Below, in pieces: positions 10,641 through 22,500 of a DNA stretch of 64,000 nucleotides. Made by a program: the position numbers and the translations under genes. The DNA is from Cyclina sinensis (taxonomy: Eukaryota; Mollusca; Bivalvia; Venerida; Veneridae). A model generated the notes under the pieces. It saw only the letters and a list, made by a program, of their open reading frames with translations. It did not search any database and was not told the origin of the DNA. The stretch is from positions 6,990,603-7,054,602 of the forward strand of contig JAAONU010000013.1 of the NCBI GenBank assembly GCA_012932295.1. The letters run 5' to 3'. How positions within the stretch are numbered: the stretch's first letter is position 1; each line of letters starts with the position of its first letter.

Positions 10641-13400
10641 ACTCATTTACGCAATTCATAAATGCATGTGGGTTAATTTTGATTGACACTGAAATAAAAT
10701 GTGCTAAAATCTTGTTTAACATTAGATTTCGTGGGTATGTTTTCAATCTCTTCACAAACGTATTATTAAAGAAGACTACTTTAAGAACGAGCCGATAAAA
10801 TGAAAATTGAAACAATTAGGTAATGCTGCATTCATTTCGAGTTCCTTGACATAATTCAAGGTTTAAATGACTGACAACTTTTAGATTTGCCTTAAATAGT
10901 AACTGATTATAGTTTTAAACCCTGTATAGAAATTTGATAGATCTACGATCAATTTAAAACATCTATTAATGATATGAATTTGTATTGTTGTTATGTATAT
11001 CTTACACTGTATGCAGCTCTGAAAGGCAGAATTTAATGGGAATAAAATTATGTTTAAAAAATGGTAATTTCTTAAATTGTTTCATGCATTTTTATCATAG
11101 GTTAAACATACAATATAACTGCAGATAAACATTTTTTTCTATTAATGTTAATGTACTGTAAGTATAACAATCTTACTGTTTTGTCTTCTATGTAAAAAAA
11201 TACCAGAATTTTAGGAAAGTGCATAAATTGAACAATACACATTCAAGTACATGTAAGTCACTCAAATTATATGCAATAATTTAATCACAATAAATTAACA
11301 TAAATATTTGGACATATACTAAGTCTACATGGATACATTGTTTTCTTTAAGTAATCTTGGGCTTATCTGGCTTATAAAGTGTTACTTCATAATACATGTG
11401 CTTGTGAAAGTGACATGATCTTGAGGACCAACTTTACAGCCACAAAACCTTGGCGAAACTTTTAACAATGCAGTGTTTGATATTCTAATACCTCTCAAAA
11501 CATAAGCTAATCCAAAGTCATTCTTAATGGCAGTAAAACAGGATTTTATTTTAGACTAACATGTAGAGGAAATTGAATGCCTTTGAAGTTTATTTTTATT
11601 TTGTGTTTAAGCGTCAGTCTCTCTCTTATCTCTCTTTTGAATGGAAAAACTAAGCTTTTAAATTACTCTAAAATAGTTCTTTTGGTCATTCTGTTTTTAG
11701 GGCACCAGATTTTTTCCCCCTAGCTTAGAGGTACATGTAGCTTTCTTCAAATCCATATTAAAACTGTCAGTCATTTCTCTGAATACCCTTTTTCTATATC
11801 GGTTATACATATTTCCAATTTCAATTATAGTTTTACCTGAAGAAGACATTAAATTGTTGAAACATGTTGTGTAATTAGGAGGTTGTCTTCTTTTTATTCA
11901 TATTTAGCATATTTCATTTTGCATTTTAACTTTATAGTTAACCCTTGTCAATCAATATTTTGGTATTTAATGTGTCTAGATGGCCCTAAAATCAATTCAA
12001 TATCTGCCCATTCATTCTATATCATGCACTTTAAATTTATAAAATACACATAAAACAACTATAAAACTATTCATACATTGTCATTCGAGTGATATAAAAT
12101 GACAACGAAAAGGTCTAATAAAAAGTGTAATTAATAAAAACTAGATTCTGTATTATCAGATTAATTACTTGAACAGGGACAATTTCTTTACAATAAAAAC
12201 CATTTATTGCCACCATTTATTGAAGCATTTGGGCCCCCGTGAACAAGCAGTTTACAATGTTCTTCTTACAGCAAAGTTTTTTCTTAATCAATACAGGTGC
12301 TAGATTTGCAATATTTATTATCCTGTGAATTAGTGCCTGGTTACTTTTTTAAACATATTTTCATAGCTGTCAAGGCATGAGATTATGTAAGCCTAGAACA
12401 AGGTTCCAAGGTTTAGTACTGCCTCTGACTGGAATTACAGGGGAAATTGAAGACACACAGAGATCATGATCTTTCTAATCTATCTGTCAACTCTCTGTAA
12501 CATCTAGCTTTTAACTGAAGCATTGATCATTTAATACTGGAATGTCACAATTCTGATCTTACTGAATCATAATAAGGATATCCCCGTTGAAAATGATTTG
12601 GCATTAGGATTTAGAAGTCCACTTTCTGCAAAGTAATGGAAAATTCATGTTATTATTAACAGTGTTGCTGTAAAATACAAGTTGAGGGGGAAATGTGAAA
12701 AGGTGCTGTTTCTTTATCTTAAAGCACTAAAATCTTTTTTGCATTTACCCCTGGAAGTTCTGTTTTGTTACTGTTTTATGGCTAATTTTATCAATATCAA
12801 GATGATCACTGACATAACTCCTGTAAAGCTGAGTAAGCTTAGGCCTAAACTTCATTTCCAAAAACTTCATTTCCAAAAACTTCATTTCCAAAAACTTCAT
12901 TTCCAAAAACTTCATTTCCAAAAACATTCCAATCTGCACTATATCTAGAATCTATTGAGGTTAAAAGGTAAAATGTACTTCACTATTTGGTGTATTCTTA
13001 AACTACAAATATATTCTAAAACGCACCATTTAAAATTTAGAATATAAAAAAAGCTTCTTGGGGCATGCCCTATTAGAAGGTGGTCCTATGCTTTAATATA
13101 TTTTTAAGCCAAGCTATACCACTGACCATAGTCTGTTTTTTGATGTAACAAATCAAATACAAACTGCACATTGCTGTGAAGCAACAGTCCAAAGTATTTG
13201 GTACTAAAATATTGGAAATTAAATATATAAAGAAAAGGAGATGATCAGATAATATTGCTATAAACACTGTCTTAAGTCTGAGTAATCTCTGTTCCCAAGA
13301 TACCATGTATTGAGGTAAGACAGTATGAATAATGATAAGAAATTTAATTGTAGCTGAATTAATAAGTTTAGATGCAGATTGTTTTGACTAACCTAAATTT
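10641..13400. other. Noncoding AT-rich DNA
   Basis: No exon is supported between the CpG island and the SINE pair at 13412. Only a short 15-bp array (listed separately) stands out. Confidence 0.5.
12850..12924. repeat. 15-bp tandem array, five perfect copies
   Basis: CTTCATTTCCAAAAA is repeated five times without a mismatch. As 15 is a multiple of three, the array stays open in several frames (FQKLH on plus, FLEMK on minus), which creates false open frames at 12682-12948 and 12745-12939. Confidence 0.95.
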
Positions 13401-13411
13401 TCTACTGAAGC

Positions 13412-13600
13412 TAGTAAAAGTCAGCTGTTGATTGTTACATTGTAATACCAGAAGAAATCTTCTTTTCGTACAAACATGAAAGTTCGTAACAGAAATATGC
13501 AATGCATTTGGGAAAAGACCACCAAGAGTGTGATTCGAACTCAGGTCCTCCTGCATGGAATGCTCTAACCATTGAGCCAAAGAATCAGTTCCTTGTAAGA
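13412..13600 (-). repeat. tRNA-headed SINE, copy 1
   Basis: Read on the minus strand it has an A-box-like TGGCTCAATGGTTAGAGCAT and, about 30 bases on, a B-box-like GAGTTCGAATC. A body follows with ATGCATTGCATA and GTTACGAACTTTCATG. It is not an intact tRNA gene: the acceptor stem cannot be closed. Confidence 0.75.
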
Positions 13601-13734
13601 AGTTGTATTAATTAAAGGCCGGTGTGCACTGGACCATAAAACATTCCCTCTTGAGAAAGTCCTCATTTATGTTGACGGATGCTGTGGTCTGTTTTTATAT
13701 CAGAAATATTGAAAGATTTATTATCATTTGTAAG

Positions 13735-13905
13735 TCCAGAAAAGGGTATCCCAGATGATCCCCCATTTTACGAACATGAAAGTTCGTAACAAAAAGATGC
13801 AATGCATCTTGGAAAAGATCACCTAGAGTAGGACTTGAACTCAGGTCCTCCCACATCAAAAGCCAATGCTCTAACAACTGACCCAAAGAATCGATTTCCT
13901 GAAGC
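13735..13905 (-). repeat. tRNA-headed SINE, copy 2
   Basis: It is the same family and orientation as the copy ~310 bases to the left: a degenerate A box (GGGTCAGTTGTTAGAGCAT), a B box GAGTTCAAGTC, then ATGCATTGCATC and GTTACGAACTTTCATG. The two copies share flanking blocks (AGGCCRGTGTG), so they may come from one local duplication. Confidence 0.75.
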
Positions 13906-14165
13906 AGTTGTCAGAGTTTGTATTTATACAATTATAGGCCAGTGTGACTAGAAGTCACTGTCATTTCCCAATGTTTCTGTTTGTTTGACCTTGCTCAAAA
14001 CACATCTTAGCTCTATTTCATACATGATTTAAACATGTGATGAAGCAGTTGAAGAAGAAAAAATGTTGATGGTCAACAGACTGATGTAACTGAACCATTA
14101 CAAGACAAGGAAGAAATAGTTAGAAAGTTTATATAACTGAAAATAAGAAAAACAATTGAAAGAAA

Positions 14166-15431
14166 ATGAACTTCACAAATTTTAAGAGAGAGCTTGAAGC
14201 TATGAGTGAAGTTAAAGTTGACAAAAATGACCAGTGCTTGATTTCAAATGACACTCCTAAATCATCAAGTTCTGTCAGAAAAAATAATTCCTCTAGTAAG
14301 AGAAACAGATTTAAAAATTTTAAATGTAATGCAAATACAACTGGAACTTCTGCTCAAAAACAATTAAAGAATGGTATTGCTAAAGATATTGTCAAGCAGA
14401 TAAAAGGTCAAGGTGAAGGAGACAGTGTTAAAACTGGCAGAATTTACAAGCATTCATTATATGACATGATAGACTTTGGTGAACATGTACCAAAGTCAGA
14501 TGATAAAACTGATGACAGAAAAAAGGAACCATTCTGGTTAATAAGAAATACTAGGTTTGGTGGAGACAAAAAGATCACAGCATACAGGCCTGGTACAACA
14601 ATAGATAAATTTCGTAGAAAAAGGCTGGATGTTCCTATGGAGAACCTAGTTTGTGACCTTGATCTTGAAGGCCAGAAGATATGGGCAGAGGTGAATAAGA
14701 TAATGGAACATTCTAAAAACAAACACAAGAGAATGAGACAGAGGCTTACAGAGAATGGTTTTAAAAATGAACAAAGGTCCCTTGTTTCATCATCTGTTTC
14801 CATGGATACAGTAAAAAGTGGGAATAAAACTAATCATTTAGAGTCTGCTATTGACTTGAGGCAAATATTTAGGAGGAGAAATAAATTTGAATCTGGTTCA
14901 ACAAAAGACAGGATTTGGCAAGATGAAACAGAGATGATTGAAGGAGTAGCCAACAATAAAAGAAGCATTGCTGAAAATATTGTGAAAAAGGATTTAAGAC
15001 CTGATACTGCCTTAATTGAAATGAGGTTCAGAAGATTCAGACATGAAAAATTCTTTTCTGTGGAGAAATACAGAAGTGATGATCATCCAGCTGTAATGAC
15101 ATTTAAAGGGAATGGAAAATCTTTCAATGGTACTGGGCTAAATTCTGTGTGTAATGTCCTTGATAAAAATCAGAATTTATGGGCTTGGGCTGAAGATAAA
15201 CAGCAAATACACATATGTCCTAGATGTGACAAGACAGGAAATTTGAATAAGTTGCTCACAGAAGGGGTAAGACGGTATTGTTTGAAGCATGTTGTTGCAA
15301 CAGTAATAGTGTTGTATTTGGTTATGCTTTACTTAGAGAGACACCACCTTAGACTTGACAGAAGCACAGGTTGGATTGTTACAATTCAGAATGATGTAGT
15401 AGAAAATCACTTAGTCTGGACTTTAGATTGA
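14166..15431 (+). CDS. Unrecognised intronless protein, 421 residues, basic, with a C-terminal hydrophobic segment
   Basis: One uninterrupted frame of 421 codons runs from ATG to TGA. An in-frame TGA at 14157-14159 fixes the ATG as the first possible start. AATAAA at 15662-15667 could be its polyadenylation signal. The protein is rich in Lys, Arg, Asn and Ser, with basic clusters (KFRRKRLD, KNKHKRMRQR, IFRRRNKF). A Trp-rich part with one CxxC (HICPRCDKTGN, ~residues 351-361) is followed by a hydrophobic stretch (~375-390, HVVATVIVLYLVMLYLE) that could be a membrane helix, then a 30-residue tail. I do not recognise a domain. A frame this long in DNA this AT-rich is very unlikely by chance. It may be a lineage-restricted gene, a processed retrogene or a decayed mobile-element protein; no retroelement motif was seen. 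It may sit in the 5' intron of the next gene. Confidence 0.65.
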   Translation: MNFTNFKRELEAMSEVKVDKNDQCLISNDTPKSSSSVRKNNSSSKRNRFKNFKCNANTTGTSAQKQLKNGIAKDIVKQIKGQGEGDSVKTGRIYKHSLYDMIDFGEHVPKSDDKTDDRKKEPFWLIRNTRFGGDKKITAYRPGTTIDKFRRKRLDVPMENLVCDLDLEGQKIWAEVNKIMEHSKNKHKRMRQRLTENGFKNEQRSLVSSSVSMDTVKSGNKTNHLESAIDLRQIFRRRNKFESGSTKDRIWQDETEMIEGVANNKRSIAENIVKKDLRPDTALIEMRFRRFRHEKFFSVEKYRSDDHPAVMTFKGNGKSFNGTGLNSVCNVLDKNQNLWAWAEDKQQIHICPRCDKTGNLNKLLTEGVRRYCLKHVVATVIVLYLVMLYLERHHLRLDRSTGWIVTIQNDVVENHLVWTLD

Positions 15432-15661
15432 AAGCACTTACTGACTTTAAAGGCTTATTTCATTTCCAGTGACTTTTATTTGAGTTATAAAATTTACCTA
15501 TTTTTTTAATTCTCCTGTTCAAAGATTTCAGGGATTTGCTTGCTTTGTGATCTAATCTCTGTCTCTTAACTACATGTAGAACAATTTATGTATGAATCAT
15601 ATCTATTTTACACTGTAAGACTGCCAATTATGTAGAATTACCTTATTAAGGACTATGTAAC

Positions 15662-15667
15662 AATAAA
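15662..15667 (+). terminator. Polyadenylation signal candidate for the 14166-15431 gene
   Basis: AATAAA lies 231 bases after the stop codon, the first on this strand in a simple AT-rich tail. Confidence 0.4.
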
Positions 15668-16502
15668 AATTTAAATATCACAATAGACTTTAAGTCAGTT
15701 AAAATTTTTCAAACTAAACTGTTGATAATGACCACCTTGATAAGGAATCCACTTGTCTTGGCATGTGTTAGCCTTCTACTTAGTTCCAAGCAGCCATCTG
15801 CTTTTGAGAGGTAGAAACAGGATAGATTAAGTTGACTTACATTATGCAGGTCATATTTATTTACCAGTATTGTACTTTGCCAAATAAGCCAATCCGTTCT
15901 CATAAGTATTGAACATAATTACTTGTTTTCAAATACAGAAGTTGGTCATATTTTGTCCATTCATTGATTTTAATTTACTTCTTATTTATTACAGAGTATT
16001 ATATCAGTTTCAATCATGATTGATTTCAGTTTCACATCATTCTAATTTCATGGGAATTAAATGTTAAAATCAATTCTAGAAGGTTATGTTAGCACCTTTT
16101 GAATTTTGTAGTATTGTAAAAAGCACTTGTTTGATAATGTTGTTCTTTTATGCAAGTTTTTAAGATGGTTGTTTGAATAATCTTTGAGACTTAAATAAAA
16201 ACAGTTTTGAAATATTGATGAGGTCAAATTCTTTTAAGTTCTTCTCAACTTGAAAATAATTTGTCAGCAGTTTTGTTATGATCAAGACTTTAATATGCAG
16301 AAATCTCAATAATGTAACATGATCATGATATAAGTATTCTAATTCAGTACACACATAATTGTATTGTGTTTGAAGTGTTGAATTCTTTTCTAAAATTGAA
16401 ACATAAAAAAAGTCAAACTTGACAGAGTTAAGCTTTTAGGTGCTGCTCAAACATTTATTCTGTTTTATATATTTTCAGGCATGCACTGGTAAAAGCTTAA
16501 AC

Positions 16503-19500
16503 ATGACAACAACATTACCAAGGATAACTCCAATATGCACGCCCCTGCCAACGGGGATCACACAACCTCCACCCCGATCTCATTCATCAGCATCAATGTA
16601 TGTTCCATATCCACCTAAAGAACTCTCTAGTTCATTGGACTATTTACGCATACCAGGGCGTGTCAACCCTTTAGCTCCACCCCCTCCACGTAAGCGGATT
16701 AACTGGAGCTGGGAAACAACAGACCAGCATTATGAAAATGAAAAAAGAAGTTTATTAATGCAAAAACGTGAACATACTAGGTATCATTCAGCTTGGTCAA
16801 AAGCTTTTTATGGAGCACCTGCAGAAAAAGAAGCTTATAGGTATGTTGCTGTTGTCATAGATTCAACAGTTTTTTTTATGCCAACTTAAGTTCTGAATTA
16901 ATCTGCATATTTTCATTTTAGTTAGCATATTTTTTTTTCAGCAAATATAAGATTTTATGTTATCTGAACAATAATTTGTCTGTTACAAAGGTAGTATTAC
17001 TAGCTGGTGCCAACTGTGTTGATATTGTCCAATTTATAGCAAAAGTTGTGGACTAGATGTTATTGACAATTAATGTCTTTTATCGTTATGTCAGTTGACT
17101 GAATGAAAATTATTGACATGTAACAAAAATCCTGAAAAAGTTATGAAATATTTCATCGGTATGAACTTGAACATAACATGTTTGATGATTCTCATCATTT
17201 TCTTAACATTCGGTCCCTTGATAAGTCAGTTGAACCTTGCCCTGCACAGTAATCTCACCTTCATTTAGCGAAGTAACTGCTGTGTGGTGTGGTGCTACAT
17301 ATAATGAAATCACCAGCATCACCAGTTGCGACTAGCACTCATCTGGGATTTGACAAAGAAATAGAAAATTTTAGTACAATTATGACAGCAGTGTCATTAA
17401 ATGATAAGTTATGATTATAACTAAAGGCTTCTATCTCCAGTGTTCTTGATGTTGATTTGTTTGATAACTTGTTTTATCAAGTGTAGTGATACTAATTCTT
17501 ATTTATTAGCAGATCATTTTCTAGAATGTGTCTCCTGCTCCGAAACAAAGATGAAGTTGTTATACGAAGTATACATGGATAATGGTAGATTAAAACTATT
17601 TAATTCTAAAAATATTAATTTGCGTTAAAAACTTATATGTACTGATTTAAAAATGTAAATTCGCATTAAAAATTATTAATACTTATTAAATAAAATCAAA
17701 TGTATTTATGTTATTGCAAAGTATCATTCATCTAAAGAAAAAATCGAAAACTCGACTTTCAACTGGGTAACAAAACAGCTAGTGTGGACATATAAGGGAA
17801 GCGAAATGGACCCTGAAATCTATAGATACAACCATCAATAAACGCGACAAGGATCTGTTGGAAGAGTGTTGGTTTAGCAATCTGCTTATGATAAAGGCAG
17901 CATGAGTACGAATTACACACACAGATGATCAATTTAAATGCACTAACAGTTCTAGATTATAAAAATATTCTGTATGTGTAAAATAACATGTATCCAGCAT
18001 GTTCACATGCGCCGACTTGATGCTGTACATCAATGTTTTTCTTGTATATTACTGATGAAGCTTTTTTAAAGAAAGTTAAGGCAACAGAATCTATTTTGAT
18101 AATACAGAATTCAAAGGCAGTAATAACTTCTTATTTCACACAATCTAAAGGGGGGTTGTACAAAATAAACAGGGGCTTAACTTCTGTTTCTGATAAGTTT
18201 ACCTGGGTTTAATTTCAATCGAAATGTCTTGTAATCAAATGTCAAAATCAGACGAATAAATTACATTGCATTGCTGTTGAAAAATCTAAGTACTTATTGA
18301 TTTTAAAGCCCAGCTAGTTAAATACTGTTGGAATAAGAGAGTAAAATATTTTTGGACATGTACTGTATCTAAGTATGGCGTCTGGTACCATAAGTTCTAT
18401 ATACTTTTGATAAGATATGTCAATATACAGTTACTTTAGACGTCAACAGATTTCTACTGCTTTTTACAAGATCCATTACCGAATTTAATTTCATGATAAT
18501 TTAAATGAATAAACATGATAACTTTATCAAAACTGCCAAACATACTTATTGATAACTGATGTAGTGTTTAAATTTTAGTGCCAGAAATTGATTGCAATAG
18601 TCTTGACAGGTTTTTTTGTGTGGGAATCAAAGCACTGAAAGAACCTTTTATAAAGTAACATAACATCATTACTGTATGTACTTTAAAGATAAGACTCTTA
18701 ACATTCATTCAAAAACTGAAAATGATTGCCTTCTAGAATTTTAACCAGTACTCAAGACTGAAAGAAGTGTTGCACAACTCAGATTCAGATAGTATGATGT
18801 CATTTCTCAAAGTTTTAAAAAGATTTTTTCTTTCTTGTTTTTTTAAAAATTAAAAGCCCTGACAATTAAGTCAAAGTGCAGAAAGACGTACATTAAACCT
18901 GTTATCATTTAATTTAATGGAACTTTCATGTCTTACATTTAATGTTCAACATCTCAAAATGACTGATCCTTTTCTGATCGTTTCACACACCGGAAGATAG
19001 GTTTACAAATTTTTTTTCATAGTTGCTGATAGAATTTGAAGATAATGAGCCATACTCTAAGCATCTGGAGTCCAGTCCTATATCCCCAAACTATGACACA
19101 ACTAAAATAATGTTGACTGCAAATCATTAAAAGTACAAAAGTCTGTTTTAATACTTAATACAGTCCTCACAAAAATAAAACCAAGAGGTTATCAAAAGTT
19201 CTCCATCTGTCTTGTTTATTTCTGGATTAGCAGAATGTCAAGCCAAGTTAAGCATTCTCATAATGTTCATAATACAATTTTATTTCTTTCAGTTATTGAT
19301 TAATCAGACATTAATTTTTTAAGCAAACTAAAAAGAAAGAAGTACCTGGCATTGTGTAAATATACAACTTTCTAGTAGTTATTGATGACAGTTAATTGTC
19401 AAGCATCGTGGCCAAGTGGTTAACATGTTGAACTAGTAGTCGAAGGATTGCTTAAGCTGTATGGGTTCAAACCCAGTCAGGGACAAGCCGTTGTTTCCTT

Positions 19501-22500
19501 GAGCAAGAAACTTTACACTCATTGCTTAGTACTGGTTGGTTCCAGGAACGGATTCGAGAGTGTGTCTATAAGCTTAAAGCTTCTTACACAATCGAACTAA
19601 AATAAATTTGGTACCTAAATTTGTCAAGCATATGGCTTTATTTATTTTTGAATTAATCTTTCCTCACTTTCACTTTACCTACTCTGGCTACTGGATTTTC
19701 CAAAAACCAGCAATTGGCTAAATGAAGCAAACAAGAAAACCCAGACCAGTACATTATTTCTCATAATTTTTCACAGAATATAACATAACCCAGTTGATAC
19801 CCTTCCTTATCATAAAGTAGAACTCTGCAGCAGGTTAGCAAGAGGACAGTGTGCTAGATTACATGAAATTGACACAGTCATCTGTTTGAACCCAGAGGAA
19901 GCAGTCATTAAGTCAGATTAATATAGGCTGCAAGAACTCCTTTCTTTAATTGATGTAAAATGTTTTTAACTGAATGAATTATTTTTTTAATTAACAGTAC
20001 AATAAATAAATCTGTGTTTTATCATAAAAAAACTAAGTTTTCAGGGAACTAAAGGCCTGGGCCTTTATGTTTTACAAGTATTTACATATTGATTACCACA
20101 TGTAACTGATTGAAGTATTTAATTCAACTCAATGTGGATGAAGTATTTGATCAAGATAAAATTTAGATTATTTAAACGTACTTAAAATTGTACCTCTAAC
20201 ATATATGTACGTTGTAGAATAAACCTTTTCTGCTGGGTAACGTTGAATGGATGATGCATTAAAAATTGCAAATGCAAGGATTATGGGATTGATTTTCCAC
20301 TGATCATATTTGAAAAGCCATCCTGTAAAGTGATCCATCAATTCTGCACCTATGTAGTTTTACAGCTTTCTAAATACACTTTCATTTCAAGTGTCTATTG
20401 ACAGAATTTAAACCTTAAATCAATTTGACACCAGCACAGAAGATGAGCTTTTAAATCTAAATGGGTTTTTAAAATGTGCTTTAGAACTTTTAGAATATGG
20501 ACCAAAAGAAATTGATTAAACAAGTTTTTGAAAAAAATATGTTTTATATGAAAACTGATAAAAAATATTAAATTGTTTTTTTTTTCTTAGAATACTAGCT
20601 AACCTTTCCTGAAATAAAACAATTCCCTAAAATGTGTTAAAAAATTGATAAATGTTACAATAAAAATTGGTAAGTTCAGGCACTACATTTACACGGTCAT
20701 AAAATTTTTACAGGTTTGTCAGGATTCTTCCAAAAATTATTTCTTTATATGGTGGTCAAAGACTGGCACTTCTGACTTACATTTCTTTAATGTGTTCAGT
20801 ATTAATCCTTACCATGTCACCCCTACTAAACGGTGGCTCTTTCACATTTTGGTGATCTGTTTAAATGAGAGCCCTCGACACTTCCGTTGTAGAGCCCTTG
20901 ATCAAAACAAGGCTGAAAAAGGTAAGCACATTTTATAAAAATATACATTATTAAAGAGCATGCTTGTTTTTCAAAAATCGAAGAATGTCATGCCACGTAG
21001 AACATTTTTTTCATCATTTTAGATGCTATTTCGATAAGAAATACCCCATAATGACATTGCTAGAACTTGTACCAAATATCAACTTGTGTGTTTTCTTTTA
21101 CGAGGAGACACATCTTGAGTGATTTCTTTACCGTGAAGTAGGTGTTGGCCCACATAATCTTCATGTAACATTGTTCCAACCTACTCTTTGGCTCAACACT
21201 AAAAATATTTCACAGTGTTCGGTTAAAAACAAAATACTCACATTTTTTCAAATGTGATCAAGCCATCGACAATGTGATGGTGCCATCGGCAATGTGAATG
21301 AGCCCTCAAAAATGTGATGGAGCCAACACCGTCATTCATTAAGTGTTAATATTGTGAAATTATACCAATTCAGTTTATGTATAGATTAAATTGCATGAGT
21401 TGATACTAACTTTCTTGAAATGTTTCGAATAATTGTTCAATCAGATTCGTTCATATGAACTAGTTTTTCATTACTCTATAATTGTATATGCATAGTTTAA
21501 TTACAGATAACAGTCTTTAGAGGTAAACTAAGAACAGAGTAGCGATTAGCACGAAAAAGAAAATTTTGTCAAATCAATGGAACACGACTCAGAAGTTATT
21601 GTCAAAACAATGAACATAAATAAAAGAAACATGGGGGAAATTTTTTTCGAGGCACCACATCGGCGAAAACGAATAAAAGAAAACGCATCCAAGGTTCAAG
21701 TTCTACAAAGCAAATCAAATATTCTATGTTAAAGACAATATTTTTGACAACTAAACATTTTACACCTAGAAACACATCAAAAAGAACATTGAATTATTCA
21801 CTTGAAAGCCATTCAATCAGTGATGAAGAAGTTATTTGTACCCATTAGACGAGATTTTTTACAGATAGCGATGTAGCAAATATTGAAGAACCTATCTAAA
21901 CCTAAGAACCTAAGCAGAAGACATTAATAACAATATACCCAATGATGCTGGAATTGAAGACAAAACAATATCCGGTGTTTTCAATAAAGTTTTACCAATT
22001 TTGAAAAAAAATCAGATCGTCGCTTTTTTTCATGCTTTTTAACATACAATATTAACACTTATTGAATGATGGTGTTGGCTCCAACACATTTTCGAGGGCT
22101 CTTTCACATTGCCGATGGCGCCATCACATTGTCGATGGCTCGATAACATTTGAAAAAATGTGAGTATTTTGTTTTTAACTGCGCTCTGTGAAATATTTTT
22201 AGTGCTGAGCCAAAAAGAAGGTTGGAACAATGTTACATGACGATTATGTGGGCCAGCATCTATTTCATGGTAAAGAAATCACTCAAGATGTGTCTCCTCG
22301 TAAAAGAAAATACACGAGTTGATATTTGGTACAAGTTCTAGCAACGTCATTATGGGGTATTTCTTATCGAAACTGCATCTAAAATGATGAGAAAAATGTT
22401 CTACGTGACATGACATTCTTCGATTTTCGAAAAACAAGCATGCTCTTTAATAATGTATATTTTTATAAAATGTGCTTACCTTTTTCAGCCTTGTTTTGGT

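Noticed and set aside
12682..12948. Protein with FQKLH repeats
   Set aside because: Produced by the perfect 15-bp array in noncoding DNA.
13520..13575. A genuine tRNA gene on the minus strand
   Set aside because: A and B boxes are present but no acceptor stem closes and a SINE body follows; a second copy lies nearby.
20645..20938. 97-codon frame and its near twin at 22463-22684 as a duplicated gene
   Set aside because: Their shared C-terminal part is the inverted arm of the transposon read on both strands.
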